In this document: piece by piece, positions 1 to 6,719 of the stretch
Position numbering within the stretch: position 1 is the stretch's first letter
Layout of the letters: every line of letters starts with the position of its first letter
From: Candidatus Aminicenantota bacterium
GTDB lineage: Bacteria; Acidobacteriota; Aminicenantia; UBA2199
Direction of reading: 5' to 3'
Assembly (NCBI GenBank): GCA_030639705.1
Contig: DAOWKX010000053.1
Coordinates: 1 to 8,913, forward strand
DNA length: 8,913 nucleotides
Made by a program: the position numbers and the translations under genes
The notes under the pieces: model-generated
What the model was told of the DNA's origin: nothing
What the model saw: only the letters and a program-made list of their open reading frames with translations
Databases searched by the model: none

Positions 1-171
1 CTGCACATGCGTTCCGGGGTTAACCTTACCCTGGGATTACCATTTATACGGACGTCTCCGGATCACGGAACTGCGTTCGATATTGCCGGGAAAAATATTG
101 CCGATCCCACCAGCATGATAGAAGCAGTCAAACTGGCCGATCGACTGGTTTTTAATAAAAGTAGAAATTAA
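1..171 (+). CDS. pdxA: 4-hydroxythreonine-4-phosphate dehydrogenase PdxA, C-terminal 56 residues (5' end outside window)
   Basis: PdxA oxidises 4-phosphohydroxy-L-threonine with NAD(P)+ in the cytoplasm, giving the 3-amino-1-hydroxyacetone phosphate that PdxJ condenses with DXP to make pyridoxine phosphate. Frame 1 is open from the first base to a TAA at 169-171. It carries the family's C-terminal signature: a GVNLTLGLPFIRTS segment (residues 7-20 of the fragment), then PDHGTAFDIAG and the IADPTSMIEAVKLA helix. The YHDQG-type metal-site region should lie just upstream, outside the window. The end looks normal, with no extension or frameshift. It converges on the glycosyltransferase gene with a gap of about 50 bases. 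The presence of PdxA implies the DXP-dependent B6 pathway. Identification from the tail alone is strong because this block is highly conserved. Confidence 0.93.
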   Translation: MHMRSGVNLTLGLPFIRTSPDHGTAFDIAGKNIADPTSMIEAVKLADRLVFNKSRN

Positions 172-186
172 CCAAACGTAATTTCC

Positions 187-232
187 AAGGTCTGCAATCC
201 TGTTTGTATTGACCCCTTTTGTTTATTTTTTT
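187..232 (+). terminator. possible weak intrinsic terminator after pdxA
   Basis: An imperfect inverted repeat pairs AAGG (187-190) plus TC with GA plus CCTT (215-218), with an inner AAT/ATT pairing and bulges. A T-rich tract at 217-232 follows and runs into the 3' end of the converging glycosyltransferase gene. The stem is short and interrupted, so it may be chance. It lies where a pdxA terminator is expected. Confidence 0.25.
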
Positions 233-975
233 TGTTTTTTTATTTCGATGGCTTTCAGGTATTTCAGTGCGGTTCCCCAGGAGGAGATGAGAGCGATAAT
301 GAATCCGGGAAAGCCGTCCAGAATACCCGTTTTCCATAGAAAAAATCTCAGAAAAGTAACCGGGGGTAGCACAATGGCCCTCAAGTAGAGTTGTTTGGTT
401 TTTCTTTTGACGATATCCTGGGCCTGCATTGCGGAATACCGGTTGATGCGTTTGATATGATCATTCATATCTCGATAGGTGAAATGGAGGATATCCCCAT
501 CCAGACGCCGGATTTTTCCCTTCAGTTCCAATCGTTCGTGTACCCTTCCTTGCCATCGGCTCTTATCTTTCTTAAACAGGCGTAATTTCCGGTCCGGATA
601 CCAGCCGGAGTGTTTGATCCATCGTCCCAGGTAATGGGTTTTCCGGTTAATGAGAAAGCCATCAGCCGTGATATCGGTTTGTTGTTTCAGTTTTTTAATC
701 TCTTCATTTAATAGATCTGAAATCCGTTCATCTGCATCCAGGTTTAATATCCATTCATGTTGTGCTTTATCCAGGGCAAAATTCTTTTGAGATCCATAGT
801 CCGTGAATTTTTTCTTAAATATTTGACACCGATATTGGGAGGCAATTTCCAGGGTCCTGTCAGTTGAGAAGGAATCCACTACCACGATTTCATCGGCAAC
901 TTCACGGCAGCTTTCCAGGGCATCCCGAAGCCGATCCTCTTCATTCAGGGTGATGATGACAACCGATAGTTTCAT
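223..975 (-). CDS. family 2 glycosyltransferase, WaaE/KdtX-like (lipopolysaccharide core type)
   Basis: This 250-residue GT-A fold enzyme probably transfers a sugar from a nucleotide-sugar donor to a lipopolysaccharide core or similar envelope glycan at the cytoplasmic face. The start MKLSVVIITLNEE is the classic GT2 N-terminus. Asp34 in VVVDSFSTDRT should bind the nucleotide, and LDADER (79-84) supplies the metal-binding DxD. The segments GWYPDRKLRLFKK (124-136) and GRVHERL (143-149) are typical of the WaaE/KdtX subgroup and hold the probable acceptor and catalytic region. Residues about 196-243 are hydrophobic and rich in Pro and aromatics, fitting membrane association as in relatives. ATG at 975 is the only sensible start; no Shine-Dalgarno precedes it. 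The gene stands alone, reading away from its promoter region toward pdxA. The exact sugar and acceptor cannot be told from sequence, so no symbol is given. Confidence 0.88.
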   Translation of the reverse strand: MKLSVVIITLNEEDRLRDALESCREVADEIVVVDSFSTDRTLEIASQYRCQIFKKKFTDYGSQKNFALDKAQHEWILNLDADERISDLLNEEIKKLKQQTDITADGFLINRKTHYLGRWIKHSGWYPDRKLRLFKKDKSRWQGRVHERLELKGKIRRLDGDILHFTYRDMNDHIKRINRYSAMQAQDIVKRKTKQLYLRAIVLPPVTFLRFFLWKTGILDGFPGFIIALISSWGTALKYLKAIEIKKQKK

Positions 976-982
976 TTAATAA

Positions 983-1011
983 ACCATAGCTGAATACCTT
1001 CAGATTGTCAA
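983..1011 (-). promoter_or_regulatory. sigma70-type promoter for the glycosyltransferase
   Basis: On the minus strand a perfect -35 TTGACA (1006-1011) is followed by a 17-base spacer and a -10 TATGGT (983-988). Initiation 6-7 bases downstream would fall at about 976-977, only 1-2 bases from the ATG at 975. No SD is present in the short leader, so a leaderless or near-leaderless mRNA is implied. The spacing and the perfect -35 make the match good; no transcript data are available. Confidence 0.6.
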
Positions 1012-1035
1012 ATCAGGACTGTATCTCGCAATTTT

Positions 1036-1064
1036 TTGAGGTTTTTATTATAATATATTATAAT
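1036..1064 (+). promoter_or_regulatory. sigma70-type promoter for the 406-residue membrane protein gene
   Basis: A -35 TTGAGG (1036-1041) with a 17-base spacer precedes a perfect -10 TATAAT (1059-1064). A second TATAAT sits at 1049-1054 but lacks a spaced -35. Initiation near 1071 would leave a leader of about 10 bases before the ATG at 1081, with no clear SD. The stretch 1041-1070 is almost pure A/T. Confidence 0.55.
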
Positions 1065-1080
1065 TTATAAAGATCATAAG

Positions 1081-2301
1081 ATGTTAAAAAATAAAGAGAG
1101 AAGGGATACTTTTCTGTTAGTAACAATGGGGATCGTGTTTATCGCTTTTTTGGTCTACACGTTCATCCCTTTAAAGAAAAAGGATGAAAAACAGTCTCAA
1201 TTAAAACATGAATCCGCTCCGGTATTGGATTCCCATCAGAAGGGTGATGATTATTTCGGGAGTCTAAATCAAAGATTAGAGGAAGAGCTCGATCGGAGTT
1301 TTGGTTTTTTCCTGGATTCACCGCTTCCTTTTCAGAATTATCCGGTTGAGAATCTCAAGTTGATATTAGCAGAAAAAAACCATGATCAGACCGGAGAGGA
1401 AGTTTTCAATCAGTTCTTTGAGTTTCTTGAGAAGGCTAACCGGATTGGTTTTTATGATCTGTCAGATCTGTTTCGGATGGATTCGTACCGGGGTATCAAT
1501 AAACGGTTGAAATTTAATATTTATATTGCCCTTTTCATGCTTAAGCTTAAAGATGAGAATATCCTTCAAGAGGTGTTGGAACTCCCGGATATAATATTTA
1601 AAAAAATTGTGAATTGCCGCCCCTACCATATTATTGATAATGAAGTTGTAACAAATTTTCAGTGTTTTCCGGTTTTGTTTTATTTTTATAGCCTGGTGGA
1701 GAGGTTGAATATATTTCCTCAGAGTGATAGCACAGGATTTTTCTGTGAACGAATAGGGGATATTTGTGATTTATCTCCAAAAAAATTCATCACCCGGAGC
1801 AATGATTTTTTGAGTTTTTCAGTGGAAAATCAAAAATACAGGATCAGCTGGATAGAAGAAGACCATTTGAGTCCCGATGATCATGGTACCTATGCCAACC
1901 TTATGCTGAAGACCTTTGTGTTTCTCAAACAAAGTTATTTGCTTTTTCCGGATTTTCAAAATCATGGAAGCAACATTTGGTTAGAGGAATTGCGCAGGGC
2001 GGATTCCGGTGATATTGAGTTGACAGAACTTAAAATAGCCAGTGAGGATGCTGCAAAAAATCTCCAGATTCAGACTATTTTTTATATGCCCGGGAAATCC
2101 CAGTTTGTTGCCCTTTTGAAAGGATATGATTTTTCTCGGGAGGACGATTTTCTTTACCGGGTATTACATCGCCGAATAATGAATTTCCAGAATACCTTTC
2201 TATCTGTTAAGTTTGCGTCGAGATTCCTGGATCCGAAATCCTTTAAAAAAGAACTCCTCAACTTTGGAATATATCTTAAAACCCAGGTTCCAATCAAATA
2301 A
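1081..2301 (+). CDS. uncharacterised membrane-anchored protein, 406 residues
   Basis: I do not recognise this family. A basic N-terminus (KNKERR) precedes one hydrophobic segment at about residues 11-31, ending in Pro-Leu, followed by a KKK cluster and a polar linker to about residue 55. This pattern fits an N-terminal membrane anchor. The remaining roughly 350 residues are rich in Phe, Leu, Asp and Glu and look mixed or mainly helical, with no catalytic motif I can name. Four cysteines fall in two pairs (NCRP/FQC, then FFCERIGDIC), which might form disulfides if the domain is exported. The next in-frame ATG (1126) would cut into the hydrophobic segment, so 1081 is preferred, although its SD is poor. 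The gene lies 152 bases upstream of the propeller protein on the same strand and may act with it; both appear to be envelope proteins. Confidence 0.75.
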   Translation: MLKNKERRDTFLLVTMGIVFIAFLVYTFIPLKKKDEKQSQLKHESAPVLDSHQKGDDYFGSLNQRLEEELDRSFGFFLDSPLPFQNYPVENLKLILAEKNHDQTGEEVFNQFFEFLEKANRIGFYDLSDLFRMDSYRGINKRLKFNIYIALFMLKLKDENILQEVLELPDIIFKKIVNCRPYHIIDNEVVTNFQCFPVLFYFYSLVERLNIFPQSDSTGFFCERIGDICDLSPKKFITRSNDFLSFSVENQKYRISWIEEDHLSPDDHGTYANLMLKTFVFLKQSYLLFPDFQNHGSNIWLEELRRADSGDIELTELKIASEDAAKNLQIQTIFYMPGKSQFVALLKGYDFSREDDFLYRVLHRRIMNFQNTFLSVKFASRFLDPKSFKKELLNFGIYLKTQVPIK

Positions 2302-2353
2302 TCAGAGGATTAATCTTTCTTTGCACGGTAGAAATGTCATAAAATCAGCATGA

Positions 2354-2381
2354 TGGACAATATAGGCTTCAGTTTTATAAA
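2354..2381 (+). promoter_or_regulatory. possible sigma70-type promoter for the propeller protein
   Basis: TGGACA (2354-2359) and TATAAA (2376-2381) are 16 bases apart, each one base off consensus. The site lies in the 152-base gap between the two uncharacterised genes and would give a leader of about 65 bases. Read-through from the gene upstream is equally possible, since no clear terminator separates them. Confidence 0.4.
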
Positions 2382-2444
2382 ATAATCATCCTTAATGTAA
2401 AGCGATTGAATTGGAGATGGGGTTATGATATTTATATAGATACG

Positions 2445-2449
2445 GGAGG
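2445..2449 (+). promoter_or_regulatory. strong Shine-Dalgarno that sets the start of the propeller protein
   Basis: GGAGG sits inside GGGAGGTGAT (2444-2453), which is almost fully complementary to the 16S 3' end and directly precedes ATG at 2454. The four-base spacing is slightly short. It favours 2454 over the in-frame TTG at 2406, which has no SD and would place polar residues ahead of the signal peptide. Confidence 0.7.
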
Positions 2450-2453
2450 TGAT

Positions 2454-4781
2454 ATGAGCTATAAATTACCCGGAATAATAATATCACTTTTTATGGCATT
2501 GCCGCTGCTTGCCGGTTATGATGTAACCAGGGTGGATTTTTTACGTTCTTTAAATCTGAAGGTCAATGCAGCCGGTCCATTACTGGTAAAGGCGGATCCG
2601 ATTCGAAACCGCATTATACTGGTAAACACCTATACATCGAGTTTATCCATTATCGATGGTAGAGATCATTCGGTTTTTAATGTTCCCATAAAAAGCCGGA
2701 TTCCCCAGTACCTTAAAGATGAAGCATTACAGATTGATACAACCTCCGGAAACATATATGTTGTGGGAAACCACATGCTTCATGTTGTTTTTCCTGAAAA
2801 AAAGAAGGCCTTTAATATAGATACCGGAGATCAATATGAAATGGTGGCCATTAATGAAAAAAATTCAAATGCATATCTGGTAGGCAGAGCCAGTGTCTTT
2901 CTGGCCATGGTTGATTTGAAATCTCGGAAAAGCAGAACCATCCGCTGGGTGGATAAAAAGGAATCCATCCAGAACCTGAATCAAACGCCTCCGCCACCCA
3001 TTCGAAAAGTGGTCTGGGATAAACAAAACGATCGTGTGATTGCCGTTGATGGGATGAGTGGTATCTGTTATATTTTTTCATCTTCCGGAAGGCTTTTGAA
3101 CAAAAGAAGGCTTCAAATAGAGAATGGATCCCGCTGGCATTTTGCCGGATTTAATCGAAAAAACAGCAGTATGTATTGTGTGATTGAAAATAGTAAGAGA
3201 GAGGTGATTGAGGCGGTTAAGATAGATGTTGGCAGGAGAAAAGAGACGGTGATCGATCTTCCCAAATTTACAGAGGCGGTTGGTGTGAATTATAATGCTT
3301 TGGCAGATGAGGTGATTATTCCCTATGACAATCATCCTTCGGTTCATGTCGTGTCCTTTAAAAATAAAGGGAATATTAGTGAAATTAAAATTCCAGCATA
3401 CGGGAATGATGCATCTGCCATTGATACAAAGAATAACATTCTTTATGTTTCCAGCTGGGCTTACGGTGAGATCAATGTGATTGATCTTGAACAGAAAAAA
3501 TTGGTAAAAAGAATACCCAACCTGGGCATTCTTCCCCATATGTTCAGCATGGCTTTTAATCAGGCAAACAATAAATTATACATTCCCATCGGAGCCACAG
3601 CAGTAAATGGGTCTTTTGGCGCTGCACTCACCAGCCTGGATACTGTTTCTTATGATGTTGAAAAGATCTATACCGGATGGGCACCTGTGGATTTAATTCC
3701 CCTTAAGAACAGGCAGACCGTCCTGGTGTTTAATTCGGAAGACCGGTTTGCAGAAGTGAAACCGGATGGATCTTTCACAACCCGGACACTTCCCTGTTCA
3801 TATCCCGGCCAGGTAATTTCCTCACCTGGTGGCCATATCACCCTTTCCTATGGTCCTCATCAATCCTACTGGCCGGTTGTGTATATCTGGGGAGCCCGTA
3901 ACGGTATACTGGGAATTGATCCCCGAGGATTTGAATTTTATGATCGCAGAATCCCCAGGCTTGCCCAGCGAATGGTTGTGGATAAAAACGGGGTACTGTA
4001 TGCCTTGCAGAATAACTGGGGTAGAGAAAAACAATTTATCATTACCCTTCCTGATGCGGTCAGAAGCCCGAATCTGGGAGATATGCGCTGGGAATTGAAT
4101 GACTGGGTAATCCGGGAAACCACCCAACGGATTTTCGAGTATGATCCCTATACCCATTGGCTATATATTGTCAGGGTGGGGGAAACGGATAGTGATTCCG
4201 GAATATTACAGATCCTGGATTTAGACTCCAGAGAGGTTTTATTACGATATCCGGTGGGAAAAACTCCGGTTGACCTGGATTTTGATGAGCAGCAGATCGG
4301 TGTGACCAATTTTGATGCGAACACCGTCACCATTATTAATAAATCTGATTTCTCAATAAAAAGGATAAAGACCGGAGAGAAACCGTTGAAATTGATTTTT
4401 AAGGGAGGTGATGTGTTTGTTATCAATCATGATGAGAAAACCTTGCAGATTTTTGGAAAAGAGCAAAAAAAATATGATATCCCGGGTTTGGGAAAACCGG
4501 ATAACCTGTTTGACAATGGCAATGAACTCATTGTTACTTCCCACAGTAGCGAAGTGTTTTTGATCCATTCATTTTCAGTAAAAAAGAAGGCATTTTCCCT
4601 GATTCATGAGTATGGTTATCCTTATGGAGAGACCAGCGTTGACACCAACAATACAGCCTTTTATGTACGGGGGCAGTTCGGAGATGCATTGTTTGACCTG
4701 AACCAGATTGAGAAGGATGAAAAAGGGCGAATATGGATTACTGATTTTATCTCCGGTAAACTCTTTATCCTTTCCAAATAA
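2454..4781 (+). CDS. exported beta-propeller protein with YVTN/NHL-like repeats, 775 residues
   Basis: Residues 1-21 form a signal peptide (a short Lys-bearing start, the hydrophobic core PGIIISLFMALPLLAG, cleavage near Ala20), so the protein should be exported. The rest is a run of blade-like repeats of about 40-45 residues with the pattern 'D..NN.lYV....g.i.viDl..k'. Clear copies lie near residues 323-350 (NNILYVSSWAYGEINVIDL) and 616-645 (DANTVTIINKSDFSIKRI, then TGEKP), the latter a textbook YVTN repeat. The C-terminus (KGRIWITDFISGKLFILSK) resembles the closing strand of a Vgb/NHL-type propeller. The length suggests two propellers. There are no CxxCH haem motifs, no transmembrane helix after the signal and no obvious catalytic site. 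Such proteins often bind partners, glycans or cofactors outside the membrane; the actual role is unknown. It may pair functionally with the membrane-anchored protein encoded just upstream. Confidence 0.8.
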   Translation: MSYKLPGIIISLFMALPLLAGYDVTRVDFLRSLNLKVNAAGPLLVKADPIRNRIILVNTYTSSLSIIDGRDHSVFNVPIKSRIPQYLKDEALQIDTTSGNIYVVGNHMLHVVFPEKKKAFNIDTGDQYEMVAINEKNSNAYLVGRASVFLAMVDLKSRKSRTIRWVDKKESIQNLNQTPPPPIRKVVWDKQNDRVIAVDGMSGICYIFSSSGRLLNKRRLQIENGSRWHFAGFNRKNSSMYCVIENSKREVIEAVKIDVGRRKETVIDLPKFTEAVGVNYNALADEVIIPYDNHPSVHVVSFKNKGNISEIKIPAYGNDASAIDTKNNILYVSSWAYGEINVIDLEQKKLVKRIPNLGILPHMFSMAFNQANNKLYIPIGATAVNGSFGAALTSLDTVSYDVEKIYTGWAPVDLIPLKNRQTVLVFNSEDRFAEVKPDGSFTTRTLPCSYPGQVISSPGGHITLSYGPHQSYWPVVYIWGARNGILGIDPRGFEFYDRRIPRLAQRMVVDKNGVLYALQNNWGREKQFIITLPDAVRSPNLGDMRWELNDWVIRETTQRIFEYDPYTHWLYIVRVGETDSDSGILQILDLDSREVLLRYPVGKTPVDLDFDEQQIGVTNFDANTVTIINKSDFSIKRIKTGEKPLKLIFKGGDVFVINHDEKTLQIFGKEQKKYDIPGLGKPDNLFDNGNELIVTSHSSEVFLIHSFSVKKKAFSLIHEYGYPYGETSVDTNNTAFYVRGQFGDALFDLNQIEKDEKGRIWITDFISGKLFILSK

Positions 4782-4795
4782 TCATCTTAATATTA

Positions 4796-4824
4796 TTGAC
4801 TTCATTCCTGTTTTGTGTTATAAA
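4796..4824 (+). promoter_or_regulatory. extended -10 sigma70-type promoter for the rplU-rpmA operon
   Basis: TTGACT (4796-4801), a 17-base spacer and TATAAA (4819-4824) preceded by TGT (an extended -10 TGn) make a strong promoter. Predicted initiation is at about 4831, leaving a leader of about 22 bases. It starts 15 bases after the propeller gene ends and probably drives rplU, rpmA and, by read-through, obg to rlmH. Confidence 0.65.
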
Positions 4825-4841
4825 ATAACGGTCATTCACTT

Positions 4842-4845
4842 GGAG
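4842..4845 (+). promoter_or_regulatory. Shine-Dalgarno of rplU
   Basis: GGAG lies seven bases before the ATG at 4853, in an otherwise A-rich leader. This is a standard strong site for a ribosomal protein gene. Confidence 0.7.
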
Positions 4846-4852
4846 TAAAAAA

Positions 4853-5347
4853 ATGTATGCGATTCTTGAGACTGGTGGTAAACAATACAAAGTTGAAGAG
4901 GGCGATATCATAGAAGTCGAGCATATTGATGAAAAAAACATCTCTAAAGAGAATAATGTCAGTTTCAGTGAAGTTCTTCTGATTAATGATAAAGAGTTAT
5001 ATTTGGGTCAACCCTATGTTAAAGATGCCAGAATCGAAGCCAAGATTCTCGAAGGATTTAAAGCCCCTAAAATCATTGTTTTTAAGAAAAAATCCAAAAA
5101 AGGATACAAACGAACCCGTGGCCACAGACAGATTCTTCACCGTTTAAAGATAGAAAAAATAGAAATAAAAAAGGTAACCAAGACCGCAAAAGTCGATACC
5201 ATTTCCAAAGACAAAAAAACAGAAGCAGTTAAAGTGGAACAACAGAAATCAGTTTCACCACCCAAGAAAACCGTGTCTCCCAGATCCAGTAAAACCGCCT
5301 CTGCCAAACCCAAGAGAACCACCAAGAATGAGAAGGAGAAGAAATAA
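4853..5347 (+). CDS. rplU: 50S ribosomal protein L21 with a long basic C-terminal tail
   Basis: L21 binds 23S rRNA in the large subunit. The family core is plain: MYAILETGGKQYKVEEGD at the N-terminus, LLINDKELYLGQPYV in the middle, and the rRNA-binding end GYKRTRGHRQ (84-93) followed by LHRLKIEKI. The core ends near residue 106, about the usual family length of just over 100. Beyond it lies a tail of about 58 residues (107-164) made almost wholly of Lys, Ser, Thr, Pro, Ala and Val with KK and SP-type repeats, expected to be disordered. The tail is in frame, uses normal codons and ends at a TAATG junction with rpmA (one-base overlap), so it is not a sequencing artefact of a lost stop. The rpmA SD lies inside the tail's coding sequence. 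Confidence 0.96.
   Translation: MYAILETGGKQYKVEEGDIIEVEHIDEKNISKENNVSFSEVLLINDKELYLGQPYVKDARIEAKILEGFKAPKIIVFKKKSKKGYKRTRGHRQILHRLKIEKIEIKKVTKTAKVDTISKDKKTEAVKVEQQKSVSPPKKTVSPRSSKTASAKPKRTTKNEKEKK
5333..5338 (+). promoter_or_regulatory. Shine-Dalgarno of rpmA inside the rplU tail
   Basis: AAGGAG lies eight bases before the rpmA ATG at 5347 and is read as Lys/Glu codons of the L21 tail. It gives L27 its own ribosome entry as well as coupling through the TAATG overlap. Confidence 0.7.
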
Positions 5348-5598
5348 TGGCACATAAAAAATCAGCCGGGAGTGCCCGAAATGGAAGGGATAGTCGTTCC
5401 AAAAGACTGGGAGTAAAAAAGTATGGTGGAGAAAAAATCAACGCTGGCTCCATTATTGTGAGGCAGAGAGGCACCAAATTCTTCCCTGGTAAAAATGTCG
5501 GCATGGGTAAAGATAATACCCTGTTTGCCCTGGTATCAGGACATGTGAAATTCTTAGCTCGGAGAAACAAACGATTCGTAGAGGTTGAGCCCAATTAG
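5347..5598 (+). CDS. rpmA: 50S ribosomal protein L27
   Basis: L27 reaches with its N-terminus toward the peptidyl transferase centre and helps place tRNA. The 83-residue product has the full family pattern: MAHKKSAGSARNGRDSRSKRLGVKKYGGE, then IIVRQRGTKFFPGKNVGMGKDNTLFAL and the basic end GHVKFLARRNKRFVEVEP. It begins directly with AHKK, so it needs none of the N-terminal pre-sequence cleavage seen in many Firmicutes; that agrees with a Gram-negative type host. It follows rplU with a one-base overlap, the standard rplU-rpmA pair. The length is normal and no residue looks odd. Confidence 0.97.
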   Translation: MAHKKSAGSARNGRDSRSKRLGVKKYGGEKINAGSIIVRQRGTKFFPGKNVGMGKDNTLFALVSGHVKFLARRNKRFVEVEPN

Positions 5599-5656
5599 TT
5601 TTTGTTTTGCCTCCGGTTTGAATATCCATTCCATTCATAATTCAGGAATATAAGGC

Positions 5657-5728
5657 ATGAATCATTTTCAGTGGAAAAATTTCCAACCATTATATTTTTG
5701 GATTTTTTTATTTTTTCATGTTTATTGA
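5657..5728 (+). CDS. possible 23-codon leader ORF overlapping the obg start
   Basis: ATG at 5657 opens a short frame ending in TGA at 5726-5728, eleven bases (5718-5728) into obg. AGGA at 5644-5647 stands nine bases upstream and could serve as SD, whereas obg itself has only a T-rich tract and no SD. The peptide would be very aromatic (10 of 23 residues are Phe, Trp or Tyr), with a hydrophobic second half (PLYFWIFLFF). Its DNA holds the small dyad TGGAAAAATTTCCA (5672-5685). It could couple translation into obg or act as a leader peptide. The T-rich DNA makes a Phe-rich ORF easy to get by chance, so the call is tentative. Confidence 0.3.
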   Translation: MNHFQWKNFQPLYFWIFLFFHVY

Positions 5729-6719
5729 TAGAGCGGTAGTCACTTTTATTGCCGGAGACGGAGGCAATGGCTGTATGAGTTTCCGCAGGGAAAAATTTGT
5801 GCCCAAGGGTGGTCCGGATGGAGGGAATGGTGGCCGGGGAGGAAATATCATCTTAATCAGTCAGAATAGTAAAAATTCTCTGATTGATTTCAAATTTAGA
5901 AATATTATAAAATCACAAAGGGGTAAAAACGGAAGCAGCAGTAATAAAACCGGAAGAAGGGGTAAGGATGAAATCCTCTTTGTTCCCGCCGGTACGGTTG
6001 TAAAAACCTTTCCGGATGAAAAAATAATTTATGATTTTGATAAGGAAGATTTGGAATTTGATATTGTGCGCGGTGGCCGGGGAGGATGGGGGAATTCACA
6101 TTTTAAATCTTCTGTCCGACAGGCTCCCAGAATATCCGAGACCGGAGACAGGGGCGAGACGATTAAAGTGGTTCTGGAGTTGAAATTAATTGCCTTTGCC
6201 GGGATAGTGGGATTGCCAAATGCAGGTAAGTCCACATTAATTTCAAAGGTGAGTTCAGCCAAACCAAAAATAGCCTCTTATCCCTTTACAACATTGACAC
6301 CCCACCTGGGAGTGGTTTACAATGACTATGATAGTCTGGTTATTGCAGATATCCCGGGAATTATTGAAGGCGCTCATCGTGGTGATGGGATGGGGCTTGA
6401 TTTCTTGAGGCATATTGAAAGGAACGATGTTTTGATTTTTTTAATTGATATTACAGAACATTCATCCAATCCGCCCCGGAAAACATTTGATATCCTCAGA
6501 AATGAGTTAAAATCCTACAAATCCAGCTTGGCATACAAGCATTTCTTCGTAGTCGGTAACAAGATAGATCTTCTGGAGGAAAGGCCCAGAGACGGTGCGG
6601 ATCATTTGAAGAAATACTGTCAGGATAATCATATTGACTATATTGAGATCTCTGCTTTAAAGGGACTTAACCTGCAAGTTTTTAAACAAAAGTTATTTAC
6701 CTATTATTATGAAAAATAA
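5718..6719 (+). CDS. obg: Obg/CgtA family GTPase (ribosome assembly)
   Basis: Obg is an essential GTPase that binds late 50S precursors and links ribosome assembly to stress signalling. The Gly-rich Obg fold fills residues 1-158, with FRREKFVPKGGPDGGNGGRG (22-41) and GGRGGWGNSHFKSS (119-132). The GTPase domain follows: P-loop GLPNAGKST (165-173), switch I FTTLTPHLG (190-198), DIPG (211-214), NKID (281-284) and SALKG (312-316). At 333 residues it stops after the G domain and lacks the C-terminal OCT domain of Firmicutes forms. ATG at 5718 gives the canonical MFID start, but no SD precedes it; it may depend on read-through translation. The 3' end overlaps nadD by 11 bases. All key residues are intact. 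Confidence 0.97.
   Translation: MFIDRAVVTFIAGDGGNGCMSFRREKFVPKGGPDGGNGGRGGNIILISQNSKNSLIDFKFRNIIKSQRGKNGSSSNKTGRRGKDEILFVPAGTVVKTFPDEKIIYDFDKEDLEFDIVRGGRGGWGNSHFKSSVRQAPRISETGDRGETIKVVLELKLIAFAGIVGLPNAGKSTLISKVSSAKPKIASYPFTTLTPHLGVVYNDYDSLVIADIPGIIEGAHRGDGMGLDFLRHIERNDVLIFLIDITEHSSNPPRKTFDILRNELKSYKSSLAYKHFFVVGNKIDLLEERPRDGADHLKKYCQDNHIDYIEISALKGLNLQVFKQKLFTYYYEK

Noticed and set aside
2406..2453. TTG start 48 bases upstream of the propeller gene ATG
   Set aside because: It has no SD, and it would put polar residues ahead of the signal peptide; ATG 2454 has a near-perfect SD.
3078..3539. 153-residue minus-strand ORF
   Set aside because: It lies antisense to the propeller gene, whose repeat pattern runs unbroken through the region; composition is that of a shadow frame.
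4782..4800. AATAAT/ATTATT dyad after the propeller gene as a terminator
   Set aside because: The stem is all A/T and there is no T-run; it overlaps the rplU promoter.
5229..5594. 121-residue minus-strand ORF opposite rplU and rpmA
   Set aside because: It lies antisense to two certain ribosomal protein genes, with no recognisable domain or SD.
5618..5641. TTGAAT...CATAAT as a promoter for obg
   Set aside because: The spacer is only 12 bases; no correctly spaced alternative was found, so read-through from rplU-rpmA is preferred.
5681..5716. TCCAA/TTGGA inverted repeat followed by a T-run before obg, as a possible terminator
   Set aside because: Only a five-base stem with an eleven-base loop, and the T-run abuts the obg ATG, so it is more likely just the A/T-rich gap.
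6528..6545. TTGGCAT...AAGC resembling a sigma54 -24/-12 promoter
   Set aside because: The GG to GC spacing is seven bases rather than ten, and it lies inside the conserved obg coding sequence.
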